DNA of 9,250 nucleotides from Desulfuromonadales bacterium (GCA_030591795.1 JAUVAJ010000039.1:1-9250), one strand, 5' to 3'. Counted from the stretch's first letter, positions 1 through 7,405 are shown. Program-made: numbers and translations. The notes: generated by a model not told the origin, from the letters alone.

Positions 1-575
1 GTCAAGTTGACTGCATTGCCGGACCCGACCACGACCAACATAACAAACAGGATATATATCCAACCGAGGTCGGGAAGAAACCCTTTAAAAAATGGAAAGG
101 CCAAAGTTGTTTCAAATGCAGGATAAACAAAAAGCAACATTGCTGCCGCACCGGCAATCAGCATCAACCAGAACATCTTGGCCCGAGCCGACAGTCCGTC
201 ACTGCTCTTCAGCTTTACTTTCCTGAAATCATCAACAAAACCTACCGCGCCAAAACCAATTGTCACCAATAAAGTTACCCAGACATAATAATTAGTCAGA
301 TCAGCCCACAACAGCACTGGCAGTACGATCGCCAGCAAAATCAGGGTGCCGCCCATAGTCGGCGTCCCCTCCTTTTTGAAGTGTGATTCCGGGCCAACCT
401 TGCGAATTGTCTGCCCAATCTGCAGTTTTGACAAGGTTCTAATCAGCCACGGCCCGATAATAAAGGAGATGACAAGCGCCGTGATAGCTGCATAGATTGT
501 CCGGAAAGTAATAAACCGAAAGACATAAAATGCGGCAAATTCTGTATGTAGCGGATAAAGTAAATGATAGAGCAT
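1..575 (-). CDS. mraY: MraY, phospho-N-acetylmuramoyl-pentapeptide transferase (N-terminal part, cut by window edge)
   Basis: Integral membrane enzyme that transfers phospho-MurNAc-pentapeptide from UDP to undecaprenyl phosphate, giving lipid I on the inner face of the inner membrane. The window holds 191 complete codons plus two bases of the next, about the first half of a family usually near 360 residues. Visible hallmarks are the cytoplasmic loop motif [16 protein letters not shown] (residues 61-76), the aspartate pair in FVDDFRKV (D115, D116; catalytic/Mg-binding in the family), and NAVNLT at the cut end, which normally continues into DGLDG. Hydrophobic segments lie near residues 25-45, 77-92, 97-115, 134-151 and 171-186. 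The ATG lies four bases after the murF stop. A good ribosome binding site (GGAAGGG, 583-589) sits seven bases upstream inside the end of murF, so translation is probably coupled. The open frame continues past base 1, consistent with a window edge and not a broken gene. Confidence 0.97.
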   Translation of the reverse strand, partial: MLYHLLYPLHTEFAAFYVFRFITFRTIYAAITALVISFIIGPWLIRTLSKLQIGQTIRKVGPESHFKKEGTPTMGGTLILLAIVLPVLLWADLTNYYVWVTLLVTIGFGAVGFVDDFRKVKLKSSDGLSARAKMFWLMLIAGAAAMLLFVYPAFETTLAFPFFKGFLPDLGWIYILFVMLVVVGSGNAVNL

Positions 576-579
576 CTAT

Positions 580-1965
580 CTACCCTTCCTTGCACAATTG
601 CATTTTTTTCAGAACATTACTGATCGTTTCCATGCGCATCCCTCTGGAGCCTTTTACCAGAATACGCGCGCCCGGCTGAATCAGGTCGCGCAGCAAATCA
701 ATTGCTTCTTCGTGCGAATCAACACAGGTGATTGCTCCATCTGGCATCCCGGCTTTAACCGCGCCAACCCCTGCTGCCTTGCACAACTCGCCAACCAGAA
801 TGAGTAAATCAGCTTTTGTTGCCGCCATGGCGCCTACTTTTTGATGCCAGCTGGTAGCCTCTTCACCAAGTTCAAGCATGTCACCCAGTACGGCTATGCG
901 CTGTCCGGAGTCGGCGAGATCGTCCAGTGTGTCGAGCGCTGCCCCGACCGAAAGCGGGTTGGCATTGTAGCTATCCTCAATCAGCAGCACGTTACACTCA
1001 AGGTCAATCAACTCCATGCGACCGCTACAAGCATTGAATGCTGCCAAACCACGTGCGATTGTTTCACCATCAACGCCCATAACATGCGCGGCAGCGGCTG
1101 CAGCAAGAGCGTTGCTGACATTGTGTTGACCGACCACCCCGAGTTGTACCGGCCACTCACCATCCGGCAAAAGCAGCTTAAATTGCTGGCCCTTTTCGGT
1201 GCTTAATATTGACCCGGCTCGCACATCGGCATCAGGGGCCAAGCCGTACAGCAGCCGTCTAACACTGTTGGCGACCGGGATTTTGCGAACATGCCGGTCA
1301 TCAGCGTTGATCACAGCACAACTGCCTGGTGCCAGCGATTCAAACAGCTCACCTTTGGCGCGGGCAACGCCCTCAAGCCCGTGCAGTGTTTCAAGATGTG
1401 CCGGACCGACATTAGTGATAATACCGATAGTCGGCGCCGCAATCTGACTCAAGCGGGTAATTTCACCCCGGGCGCTCATACCCATTTCAAGCACAACCCA
1501 CTGATGATCTCCTGCCAGACAAAAAAGAGTCAGCGGCAAACCGATCAGGTTGTTGAAGTTCCCTTTTGTTACCAGACCAGGATTTTTCAGGCCGAGAATT
1601 CCGGCCAGCATCTCTTTGGTTGTCGTCTTGCCGGAAGTCCCGGTCACACCAACCAGCGGGCCTGAATAGCGTCGCCTGACCGCAGCCGCCAGATCGCCAA
1701 GCGCCTTGAGACAATCATCGACTACGATAACCGGCACCGGCAAACCGTTGACTTCATCTTCACTCAGACAGGCTGCCGCGCCACTGCGCACTGCCAGGGC
1801 CAGAAATTCATGGCCATCAAAATTGTCACCGCGCAATGGCACAAAGAGTTCACCCTCACTGACGGTTCGACTGTCAGTTGAGACGCCGGTCACTGATCCT
1901 CCGGAATTATCCGGTGTCAAGCGACCGCCTGTAATATTTGCAATATCCTGAAGTTCAAAGGTCAT
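580..1965 (-). CDS. murF: MurF, UDP-N-acetylmuramoyl-tripeptide--D-alanyl-D-alanine ligase
   Basis: Cytoplasmic Mur ligase that adds D-Ala-D-Ala to UDP-MurNAc-tripeptide using ATP, completing the pentapeptide precursor used by MraY. The 461 residues match the family length of about 450-470. The order is the N-terminal substrate domain (about 1-100, with STDSR at 29-33), the central ATPase domain with the P-loop TGTSGKTTTKEM (108-119), the MurF-typical TKGNFNNLIGLPLTL (133-147), EMGMS starting at E160, NVGPAHLE (185-192) and AKGELF (203-208). After these come the linker motif EDSYNANP and the C-terminal domain with GSRGMRME near the end. The P-loop has Thr where many MurF proteins have Ser, a mild variant. 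The ATG lies three bases after the murE stop. An AGG about six bases upstream lies in the murE tail. No promoter is seen, so it probably depends on the mraZ promoter. Confidence 0.97.
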   Translation of the reverse strand: MTFELQDIANITGGRLTPDNSGGSVTGVSTDSRTVSEGELFVPLRGDNFDGHEFLALAVRSGAAACLSEDEVNGLPVPVIVVDDCLKALGDLAAAVRRRYSGPLVGVTGTSGKTTTKEMLAGILGLKNPGLVTKGNFNNLIGLPLTLFCLAGDHQWVVLEMGMSARGEITRLSQIAAPTIGIITNVGPAHLETLHGLEGVARAKGELFESLAPGSCAVINADDRHVRKIPVANSVRRLLYGLAPDADVRAGSILSTEKGQQFKLLLPDGEWPVQLGVVGQHNVSNALAAAAAAHVMGVDGETIARGLAAFNACSGRMELIDLECNVLLIEDSYNANPLSVGAALDTLDDLADSGQRIAVLGDMLELGEEATSWHQKVGAMAATKADLLILVGELCKAAGVGAVKAGMPDGAITCVDSHEEAIDLLRDLIQPGARILVKGSRGMRMETISNVLKKMQLCKEG

Positions 1966-1968
1966 TGC

Positions 1969-3483
1969 TTACCTGGCCTCTTTCAATGCATTGCGAATCT
2001 CTTCTCGATCATCAAACCGGCTCTTTTCAGTGCCGATGATCTGGTAATCCTCGTGCCCTTTACCGGCTACCAGGAGTAGATCTTTTTTGCGTAAACCTGC
2101 TACGGCCAACCGGATCGCCGCACGTCGGTCCGGTATTACAATGAAACCGCGCTGTTTGCCTGTCAGCACTTCATCCTGACTGAGTTCCCGGTCAAAATGT
2201 TTATGAACCCCTGGCAAAATGTCCCGGAGTATTGCATCTGCCGCTTCAGTCCGAGGGTTGTCGGATGTAACAATCGTTATATCGGAATACCGCGCAGCCA
2301 CCTCGCCCATAACCGGCCGCTTGGTCTTGTCACGATCACCGCCACAACCAAATACGGTTGTGATTCTTTTCGGTTGCAGCTCTTTGACCGTAGACAACAC
2401 ATTCTTCAGGGCATCACCGGTATGCGCGTAATCAACCAGAATCAAAGCCTCCCGGTTATTCTCTATCCGCTCCAGTCGTCCCGGGATATTAACAACTGCG
2501 GTAACCCCTTCGGTAATAGCTGCGGCCGGTATACCAGCCGCTTCGGCTGCGGCGATAGCACAAAGCAGGTTGTTGAGATTAAACTGCCCGAGCAGCTCAG
2601 ACTTAAATGTCAGCACGCCATTTTGCAAGGCTACGGTTGCGTCGATGCCGTTACGACTCAGGTTGTATTGTGTCGCCCTGATGATCGCATCTTTTGCAAC
2701 TCCGCAGCTGATGCTACCGGGAAACTCATCATCAAGTCGCTGCCCGTAGGTATCATCGATATTAACTACCAATGCGCCATCCTGTGGAATGATGTATTCA
2801 GCAAACAGACGTTTTTTGCTCAAGTAGTACTCACCCATGGTTCGGTGGTAATCAAGATGTTCCGGCGTTAAGTTGCTGAACACGCCGACATCAAACCGGA
2901 TGCCATGTACCCGTTTCTGTTCCAGCGCGTGTGATGAGACTTCAATCACCAACGCCTCAGCCCCGGCCGCTGAAAATTCAGCTAAGGTTTTTTGCAGCTC
3001 ATACGATTCCGGTGTCGTATGTGAAGCCGGAATCTCGAGGTCGCCAAACCGGTAATTTATGGTACCGATCACTGCCGTTTTCAACCCGGCTGCCTGCAGC
3101 ATCGCCTCGAGCAGGTAAGTGATGGTCGTCTTGCCATTGGTCCCGGTGACACCGATTACTTTCATCGTTTGCGTCGGGCTGCCAAACCAGAGAGCCGATG
3201 CAGCAGCCAGAGCGCGACGTGCATCATCAACAACCAGTCCTGTAACCCCGTCAGGGAGGAGTTGTTCTTGCTCCATGACGATTAGCGTTGCCCCGTTCTC
3301 AACTGACTTAGCAATAAAACTATGGCCATCCGACCCGGCTCCGCGCAGCGCGAAAAATGCGCATCCGCTTTCAACCTTGCGCGAATCATAGGCTAACCCG
3401 GTGACCACTCCGGAGCGCTTCCCGCAAACACTCTTCGGACTCAGTCCCCTGATCAAATCCTGGATAGTCAATTCTGTCGACAT
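1969..3483 (-). CDS. murE: MurE, UDP-N-acetylmuramoyl-L-alanyl-D-glutamate--2,6-diaminopimelate ligase
   Basis: Cytoplasmic Mur ligase that adds the third stem-peptide residue. The DNPR motif (408-411, followed by TE) is the established marker for meso-diaminopimelate over lysine. Other signs are YDSR (32-35) in the N-terminal UDP-binding domain, the P-loop TGTNGKTT (113-120), HTTPES (155-160), EVSSHALEQKRV (181-192), NLTPEHLDYH (204-213), a lysine at the carbamylation position in LSKKRLF (K223), and the C-terminal GKGHEDYQI. The frame is open upstream to another ATG at 3540, but that start would overlap ftsI and add 19 residues unlike any MurE N-terminus. The ATG at 3483 gives 504 residues (E. 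coli has 495), begins MSTELTIQDL, and has a modest GGAT seven bases or so upstream. The gap to the ftsI stop is 29 bases. Confidence 0.97.
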   Translation of the reverse strand: MSTELTIQDLIRGLSPKSVCGKRSGVVTGLAYDSRKVESGCAFFALRGAGSDGHSFIAKSVENGATLIVMEQEQLLPDGVTGLVVDDARRALAAASALWFGSPTQTMKVIGVTGTNGKTTITYLLEAMLQAAGLKTAVIGTINYRFGDLEIPASHTTPESYELQKTLAEFSAAGAEALVIEVSSHALEQKRVHGIRFDVGVFSNLTPEHLDYHRTMGEYYLSKKRLFAEYIIPQDGALVVNIDDTYGQRLDDEFPGSISCGVAKDAIIRATQYNLSRNGIDATVALQNGVLTFKSELLGQFNLNNLLCAIAAAEAAGIPAAAITEGVTAVVNIPGRLERIENNREALILVDYAHTGDALKNVLSTVKELQPKRITTVFGCGGDRDKTKRPVMGEVAARYSDITIVTSDNPRTEAADAILRDILPGVHKHFDRELSQDEVLTGKQRGFIVIPDRRAAIRLAVAGLRKKDLLLVAGKGHEDYQIIGTEKSRFDDREEIRNALKEAR

Positions 3484-3512
3484 AGTGTTATCCACATAAT
3501 AATCATTTAGTC

Positions 3513-5474
3513 TCAGCTTGGCGGCGCCATGCGCACCCAAGTCGCGGTATTGAAGCGTATCGGTTGCCCGGCAGCCGGCGACTGTGACATCACGCGCCCG
3601 GTCCCTTGCAGCTTGAGGTTAAGCCCTGTCTGCTGCATCATCTGCATCACTTGCCGATAGCTCATACCACGGAAATCAGGCATCGTGATCAAGCGCCCTG
3701 ATGCATCACTGGCATGAACTACTGGAACAATCGACTCTGGCTGAGTACCCGACACCTCCTCCAGAACCATACGATTAATCTTTTCCGTCGGCATTACCTT
3801 CAGGTAACGCATTGCCTGACCGGCAATATTTGAAAACACCGGCGCAGCGGTAAGCCCGCCATAAGACTTCCCGGTCGGCTCATCCAGCACAACCAGAATA
3901 ACCAGCCGTGGGTCATCGGCTGGCACAAAACCGACAAAAGATGAAACCGAGCGGTCCATAGAATAGCCACCGGTAACCGGATCAACCTTTTGTGCCGTGC
4001 CGGTTTTACCGGCCACCCGGTATCCGGGTACTGCGGCTTTAACACCAGTTCCACCGGGCTCGGTCACAGTTGTCATCATTTCTCGCACCTGATCGGCTAC
4101 GTCCCGGCCAACCACCTTGCGCCGAACTCGGGCACTGTTTTCAATCTTGATCTGCCCATAAGAATCTGTAACTTTTTCAACCACGTACGGCGACATCAGG
4201 TAACCGCCATTAGCTATGGCTGCTGTCGCCATTGCCAACTGCAACGGCGTCACAGTCAAGCCCTGACCAAATGAAATCGCCGCCAAATCAATCTCAAACC
4301 AGCGCGATGGGGCATGCAGTACGCCATTAATTTCACCCGGCAAATCAACTCCGGTACGACTGCCAAAACCAAAATCCTGTAAATAGCTATAGTATCGATC
4401 CCGTTCCAGCATCTTGCCTATCTTGACCGAGCCGATATTCGAGCTGAATTTAATAATTTCCTCCGGAGTCAGTTGGCCATATTTCCGGTGGTCATGGATC
4501 GTCTTGTCGCTGACCAGAAAAGCTCCGTTCTCACAGTCGATTTTACTCCGTGCGGTAATGACACCTTCGTTTAAAGCTGCGGCCATCAGAAAGACCTTGA
4601 TCGTTGATCCAGGCTCGAAAGCATCACTCAAAGCCCGGTTTCGCCAATCACCAGGTTTATGCTGTTGAAATGCGTTCGGATTATAGTCAGGCTGATTGGC
4701 CATAGCCAGCACAGCACCGGTCATTGGATCTATTAAAATTGCCGTACCGGACTTTGCTCCAGTCTTCCTGATTCCAGCTGCCAACTCCTTTTCGGCGATA
4801 TATTGCAAGTTTTTATCGAGTGTAAGGTATAGGTCTCCGCCCTGTTTACTGCCGGCAACCTGACCATCTGCACTAGCCAGGCCGCGTCCGAGCGCATCAC
4901 GTTCCATTACCAGGAACCCGCCATGACCCAGCATGGCAGAATCATAAGCCAGCTCCAGTCCCTCCAGCCCTTTTGGATCGAGTCCGGTAAAACCAATTAC
5001 CTGGGCGCCAATTTCTGAGTTCGGGTAGTAACGCCGATGCTCCTTGATGAAACCGACACCGGCAAGCTGCATCGCCCGAACCTGCTCACTTTCACGTGGC
5101 GACGCCTGCCGTTTCAACCAGAGAAAACTTTTTTTCGAACGCATTTTTGCCCGGAGGGTACTTTGTCGCATTGACAGTGCCTCGGCCAATACTTTTGCGC
5201 TACGCTCAGGTGTTTTAATTTTTGCTGGAATGATAAAGATTGAGTCAACCTCAACGCTGACTGCCATCTCTTCGCCATTGCGGTCAAAAATCGTTCCGCG
5301 TTGTGCCGTCAACGGAATGGTCTTCTGGTATTGACGATCTGCTTTTTTCTGCCAGCGCTCCTGGCCAATAACCTGCAGTTCGAATGCGCGCGCAACGATA
5401 CAGCCGAATGCCAACATGAATATAATGGCGACCAGCCTGATACGGATCTGTATCCATTTTTCGCGCTCAGCCAT
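3513..5474 (-). CDS. ftsI: FtsI (PBP3-type) septal peptidoglycan D,D-transpeptidase with C-terminal PASTA domain
   Basis: Class B penicillin-binding protein that cross-links septal peptidoglycan on the periplasmic side, normally working with the FtsW glycosyltransferase and the FtsQLB complex. It has 653 residues: a short basic cytoplasmic tail, one membrane anchor (about 12-30), a PBP dimer/pedestal region (about 50-210, with RGTIFDRNG at 59-67), and a transpeptidase domain (about 240-555). The three active-site motifs are intact: S290-TIK (SxxK, serine nucleophile), S344-S-N (SxN) and K490-TG (KTG). A linker leads to one PASTA domain (about 597-650, starting MPDFRGMSYRQV). E. coli FtsI is shorter and lacks PASTA; the PASTA form is common in deltaproteobacteria-type and Gram-positive lineages. 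The start ATG shares one base with the ftsL stop (TAATG) and has no close Shine-Dalgarno, which suggests translational coupling. The alternative name Spo VD-like PBP is possible, but dcw context favours FtsI. Confidence 0.96.
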   Translation of the reverse strand: MAEREKWIQIRIRLVAIIFMLAFGCIVARAFELQVIGQERWQKKADRQYQKTIPLTAQRGTIFDRNGEEMAVSVEVDSIFIIPAKIKTPERSAKVLAEALSMRQSTLRAKMRSKKSFLWLKRQASPRESEQVRAMQLAGVGFIKEHRRYYPNSEIGAQVIGFTGLDPKGLEGLELAYDSAMLGHGGFLVMERDALGRGLASADGQVAGSKQGGDLYLTLDKNLQYIAEKELAAGIRKTGAKSGTAILIDPMTGAVLAMANQPDYNPNAFQQHKPGDWRNRALSDAFEPGSTIKVFLMAAALNEGVITARSKIDCENGAFLVSDKTIHDHRKYGQLTPEEIIKFSSNIGSVKIGKMLERDRYYSYLQDFGFGSRTGVDLPGEINGVLHAPSRWFEIDLAAISFGQGLTVTPLQLAMATAAIANGGYLMSPYVVEKVTDSYGQIKIENSARVRRKVVGRDVADQVREMMTTVTEPGGTGVKAAVPGYRVAGKTGTAQKVDPVTGGYSMDRSVSSFVGFVPADDPRLVILVVLDEPTGKSYGGLTAAPVFSNIAGQAMRYLKVMPTEKINRMVLEEVSGTQPESIVPVVHASDASGRLITMPDFRGMSYRQVMQMMQQTGLNLKLQGTGRVMSQSPAAGQPIRFNTATWVRMAPPS

Positions 5475-5791
5475 TAGTTAACAGTTACTACCTGTTCCGG
5501 GGCTGGCATTCTTAATCCGAGGCGTGTCCGGGCCATATTTTCAATCCGTGCCGGAGTACTCAGGCTGGCCGCCTCAAGCTGCAGTCGGCTCCCTTCCTGC
5601 TGAAGGGCGCGGACTCGCTCTTGATTCGAGGAGATTTCGTACTCGAGATTAACCACCTCAATGCGTGACCAGACAAATACCAGCGCCATGCACATAAGAA
5701 TGATGACAAAAGACAGAATGGGGAACAAACGGGGACGGTGCAGTACGAAGCCATTAACTTTTGGCATCGGCCTGACAATTGATTCAGCCAT
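5474..5791 (-). CDS. ftsL: FtsL-like bitopic cell division protein
   Basis: Small single-pass divisome protein that joins FtsB/FtsQ in a periplasmic coiled coil and helps activate FtsWI at the septum. With the chosen ATG it has 105 residues: a cytoplasmic tail (1-21), a membrane helix (about 22-42), then a heptad-rich stretch (about 45-76, VVNLEYEISSNQERVRALQQ) and a C-terminal block ARIENMARTRLGLRMP (81-96) typical of FtsL/DivIC proteins. The frame is open to an earlier ATG at 5833, but that would add 14 residues and lacks a ribosome site. The ATG at 5791 has the best Shine-Dalgarno in the window. FtsL is poorly conserved in sequence, so the name rests on size, topology and its place between rsmH and ftsI. 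It lies 42 bases after rsmH and overlaps ftsI by one base. Confidence 0.9.
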   Translation of the reverse strand: MAESIVRPMPKVNGFVLHRPRLFPILSFVIILMCMALVFVWSRIEVVNLEYEISSNQERVRALQQEGSRLQLEAASLSTPARIENMARTRLGLRMPAPEQVVTVN

Positions 5792-5795
5792 GATA

Positions 5796-5803
5796 TCCTC
5801 CCT
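5796..5803 (-). promoter_or_regulatory. Strong ribosome binding site of ftsL
   Basis: Reads AGGGAGGA on the minus strand, ending four bases before the ATG at 5791. It decides the ftsL start in favour of this ATG over the in-frame ATG at 5833, which has no comparable site. It is clearly stronger than the sites of its neighbours, so FtsL may be translated independently of rsmH, while ftsI just downstream depends on coupling. Confidence 0.8.
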
Positions 5804-5833
5804 CGTACTAAATGCGACAAACAGCCCAAACAC

Positions 5834-6778
5834 TCAGGGTAAACGTCGAATAGCCCTGACCATGGCACTACGTGCACGCGGGTTGTTGGCAACTTCTTCA
5901 TCCGTAGCCTTCAGCCCTTTTTTGGTCAGCATCTCCGCCCGAGGTAACCGACCACAAATACAGGCTGGTGTCCGTGGTGGACACTGACAACCTTTTGCTT
6001 CCTGCCGAAAGGCTCGCTTTACGAGCCGATCCTCCAAAGAGTGAAAACTTATAACAACGAAATGACCACCCGGTTTAAGCAGCTCGATCATATTTGCCAG
6101 AATGCTCTGCAGCGACCCGAGTTCATCGTTTACATATATGCGCAACGCCTGAAACACCCGTGTTGCCGGATGAATCCTGGAAGGAACTCGCCCCCTGGGG
6201 ACGGTATCCCTGACCAGCTCTGCAAATTGCAGGGTTGTCTCCAGCGGCGTTTCCTGTCGGACAGCCACAACCCTTCTTGCTATTTTACCGGCCCAGCGCT
6301 CTTCACCATAATCACGAAAAATGCGTTTCAACTCATACTCATCGGCGCTGTTCAGAATCTCTGCTGCCGTCTGAGGTGCATCTGGCCCCATGCGCATGTC
6401 GAGCGGACCGTCGGCTCGAAACGAAAAACCTCTCTCAAATGCATCAAGCTGCCGGGATGACACCCCGAGATCGAGCAACATGCCGTCTAAACCATCAAGT
6501 CCGAGCTCAGTTAAAACCTTTTGTGCAGCAGTATAATTTTCCTGCCGCAAGGTGACTCTATCGGCAAATGGCGCCAGAACCTCTTTAGCTGCAGTCAACG
6601 CCTCCGGGTCGCGATCGAGACCGATCAACCTTCCATTCGGAGCAGATGCCTCCAAAATCAGTTTGGCGTGTCCTGCCCCACCCAGCGTTCCATCAAGATA
6701 AATACCACCAGGTTGCGGGTCGAGCAGACCGAGCACCTCGGTCGGCATTACGGACGTATGACGGAAAGTCTCCATCAT
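5834..6778 (-). CDS. rsmH: RsmH (MraW), 16S rRNA cytosine(1402)-N4-methyltransferase
   Basis: SAM-dependent enzyme that methylates N4 of C1402 in the P-site region of 16S rRNA; it is a standard second gene of dcw clusters. With the ATG at 6778 it has 314 residues (E. coli 313) and starts MMETFRHTSVMPTEVL, matching the E. coli beginning MMENYKHTTV. The SAM-binding motif is DGTLGGAGHA (29-38), with GLDRDPEA (53-60). It is followed by LLDLGVSSRQLD (101-112) and RGFSFRADGPLDMRM (116-130). Near the C-terminus are FHSLEDRLVK, a Cys-rich loop (CQCPPRTPACICG) and NPRARSAMVR, all typical. An in-frame TTG at 6784 would add two residues and is four bases from the AGGA at 6789-6792; the ATG is ten bases away, so the start is slightly uncertain. 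The AGGA overlaps the mraZ stop codon. Confidence 0.97.
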   Translation of the reverse strand: MMETFRHTSVMPTEVLGLLDPQPGGIYLDGTLGGAGHAKLILEASAPNGRLIGLDRDPEALTAAKEVLAPFADRVTLRQENYTAAQKVLTELGLDGLDGMLLDLGVSSRQLDAFERGFSFRADGPLDMRMGPDAPQTAAEILNSADEYELKRIFRDYGEERWAGKIARRVVAVRQETPLETTLQFAELVRDTVPRGRVPSRIHPATRVFQALRIYVNDELGSLQSILANMIELLKPGGHFVVISFHSLEDRLVKRAFRQEAKGCQCPPRTPACICGRLPRAEMLTKKGLKATDEEVANNPRARSAMVRAIRRLP

Positions 6779-6790
6779 CGGCAAAGAGTC

Positions 6791-7246
6791 CTACATTCCG
6801 AACCGGCTCATGAAATCAGGACTATCCAGAAGACGCGCTTCCGAATCCGCAACGACCTGCTCATACACGGTCGCTTCCCAGATCTCAATCCGGTTCTCTA
6901 TACCGACCACCACGATATCTTTCTTTTCGTCCCCGTTGAGCTGCGCAAAGTGACGCAAGCTGCGCGGTATCGGCAGGCGTCCCAGTTGATCGAGAGCCAC
7001 TTCGGTGGCCGGAGTCAGCATAAGACGTGTCATTGCCGATTTTTGCGGGGAATCTTCCTGGCTTAATATCGATTCTTTAAATGCGCTGAATTCAGCTTTG
7101 GGATAGGCAAGCAGACCGCGACGAACCGACTTGGTCACAATCAGCGACTCTTCCCCGAACTGCTCCAGCAGAACACCACGCAACTCCTTCGGAATGCTCG
7201 CTCTGCCCTTGGTATCAATTTTGAGATGAAACTCGCCGTTGAACAC
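6791..7246 (-). CDS. mraZ: MraZ, transcriptional regulator of the division/cell wall cluster
   Basis: DNA-binding protein of the SpoVT-AbrB swapped-hairpin type that forms ring oligomers and represses (or in some bacteria activates) its own operon by binding short repeats upstream of mraZ. It has 151 residues, the usual length. The two half-repeats are visible: DTKGRASIPKELR (11-23) and LDQLGRLPIPRSLR (85-98), each with the conserved D...GR..IP pattern. It starts with GTG at 7246 (MFNGEFHLKI is the standard MraZ beginning). GGGTGG five bases upstream is an imperfect ribosome site. No alternative in-frame start fits. It is the first gene after the promoter, 12 bases before rsmH. Nothing in it looks broken or unusual. 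Confidence 0.97.
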   Translation of the reverse strand: MFNGEFHLKIDTKGRASIPKELRGVLLEQFGEESLIVTKSVRRGLLAYPKAEFSAFKESILSQEDSPQKSAMTRLMLTPATEVALDQLGRLPIPRSLRHFAQLNGDEKKDIVVVGIENRIEIWEATVYEQVVADSEARLLDSPDFMSRFGM

Positions 7247-7252
7247 TCACAC

Positions 7253-7305
7253 CACCCAATTAAAGTAATTTACATTGCCTTACACGAAATAACACTTTTA
7301 TGCAC
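7253..7305 (-). promoter_or_regulatory. Probable MraZ operator: GTG boxes at 10-base spacing
   Basis: On the minus strand, GTG trinucleotides occur in exact 10-base register at 7305-7303, 7295-7293 and 7285-7283. A degenerate ATG follows at 7275-7273, one position in the register is missing, and a further GTG lies at 7255-7253. The second box reads AAAGTGT, which matches the AAAGTG(T/G) boxes with N3 spacing reported for Mycoplasma MraZ. E. coli MraZ boxes (TGGGN at 10-base spacing) have the same periodicity. The array overlaps the -10 hexamer and the transcript start, so bound MraZ would probably repress its own operon. The spacing is seen directly; MraZ binding is inferred. Confidence 0.6.
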
Positions 7306-7328
7306 TATATACACCACCATATATAGTG
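7303..7328. repeat. Inverted repeat spanning the mraZ promoter
   Basis: Nine-base perfect arms, CACTATATA (7303-7311) and TATATAGTG (7320-7328), are separated by eight bases (CACCACCA on the plus strand). The repeat covers the end of the -35 element, the whole promoter spacer and most of the -10. Part of the symmetry follows from the AT-rich promoter itself. Arm length and position also fit an operator for a dimeric regulator. It has no T-run, so it is not a terminator. Confidence 0.5.
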
Positions 7329-7332
7329 TCAA
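7304..7332 (-). promoter_or_regulatory. Sigma-70 type promoter of the dcw operon
   Basis: On the minus strand, TTGACA (7332-7327, perfect -35) is followed after exactly 17 bases by TATAGT (7309-7304, a good -10). This puts the transcript start near 7297 and gives a leader of about 50 bases before the mraZ GTG. It is the only near-consensus promoter I found in the non-coding stretch and lies just after the terminator of the upstream gene. It is expected to drive mraZ through mraY and beyond. Confidence 0.82.
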
Positions 7333-7361
7333 GGAAAAATCAGGACATTAAAAGCCGAGAC

Positions 7362-7373
7362 TGATACGTATCA
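7362..7373. promoter_or_regulatory. Perfect 12-base palindrome upstream of the dcw promoter
   Basis: TGATACGTATCA is a perfect 12-base palindrome centred about 38 bases upstream of the centre of the -35, near -70 relative to the predicted start. That is close to the position where class I activators bind. The regulator is not known from the sequence. It touches the end of the T-run of the upstream terminator. A chance palindrome is possible. Confidence 0.35.
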
Positions 7374-7405
7374 AAAAACAAAAAGCCCACCTTTTTAAGG
7401 TGGGC
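7373..7405 (-). terminator. Rho-independent terminator after the ABC transporter gene
   Basis: On the minus strand, the stem GCCCACCTT / AAGGTGGGC (9 perfect base pairs, 7385-7405) closes a three-base AAA loop. It is followed by T5-G-T6 (7384-7373). It lies about 160 bases after the ABC gene stop and about 40 bases before the dcw -35, so it should keep transporter transcription out of the dcw operon. In the plus direction the stem has no T-run, so it works mainly for the minus strand. Confidence 0.92.

Noticed and set aside
2197..2871. Plus-strand open frame of 224 codons
   Set aside because: It lies wholly inside murE on the opposite strand, and its translation has no recognisable domain; murE has every family motif.
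3484..3540. Upstream ATG extending MurE by 19 residues
   Set aside because: It would overlap the end of ftsI, has no ribosome site, and the added residues do not resemble a MurE N-terminus.
5792..5833. Upstream ATG extending FtsL by 14 residues
   Set aside because: The strong AGGGAGGA directly before the ATG at 5791 decides for the shorter form.
6521..7066. Plus-strand open frame of 181 codons
   Set aside because: It straddles the antisense of rsmH and mraZ, both certain genes, and its translation resembles no family.
7385..7405. Hairpin as a bidirectional terminator
   Set aside because: Only the minus-strand direction is followed by a T-run; the plus direction runs into mixed sequence, and no plus-strand gene ends there.
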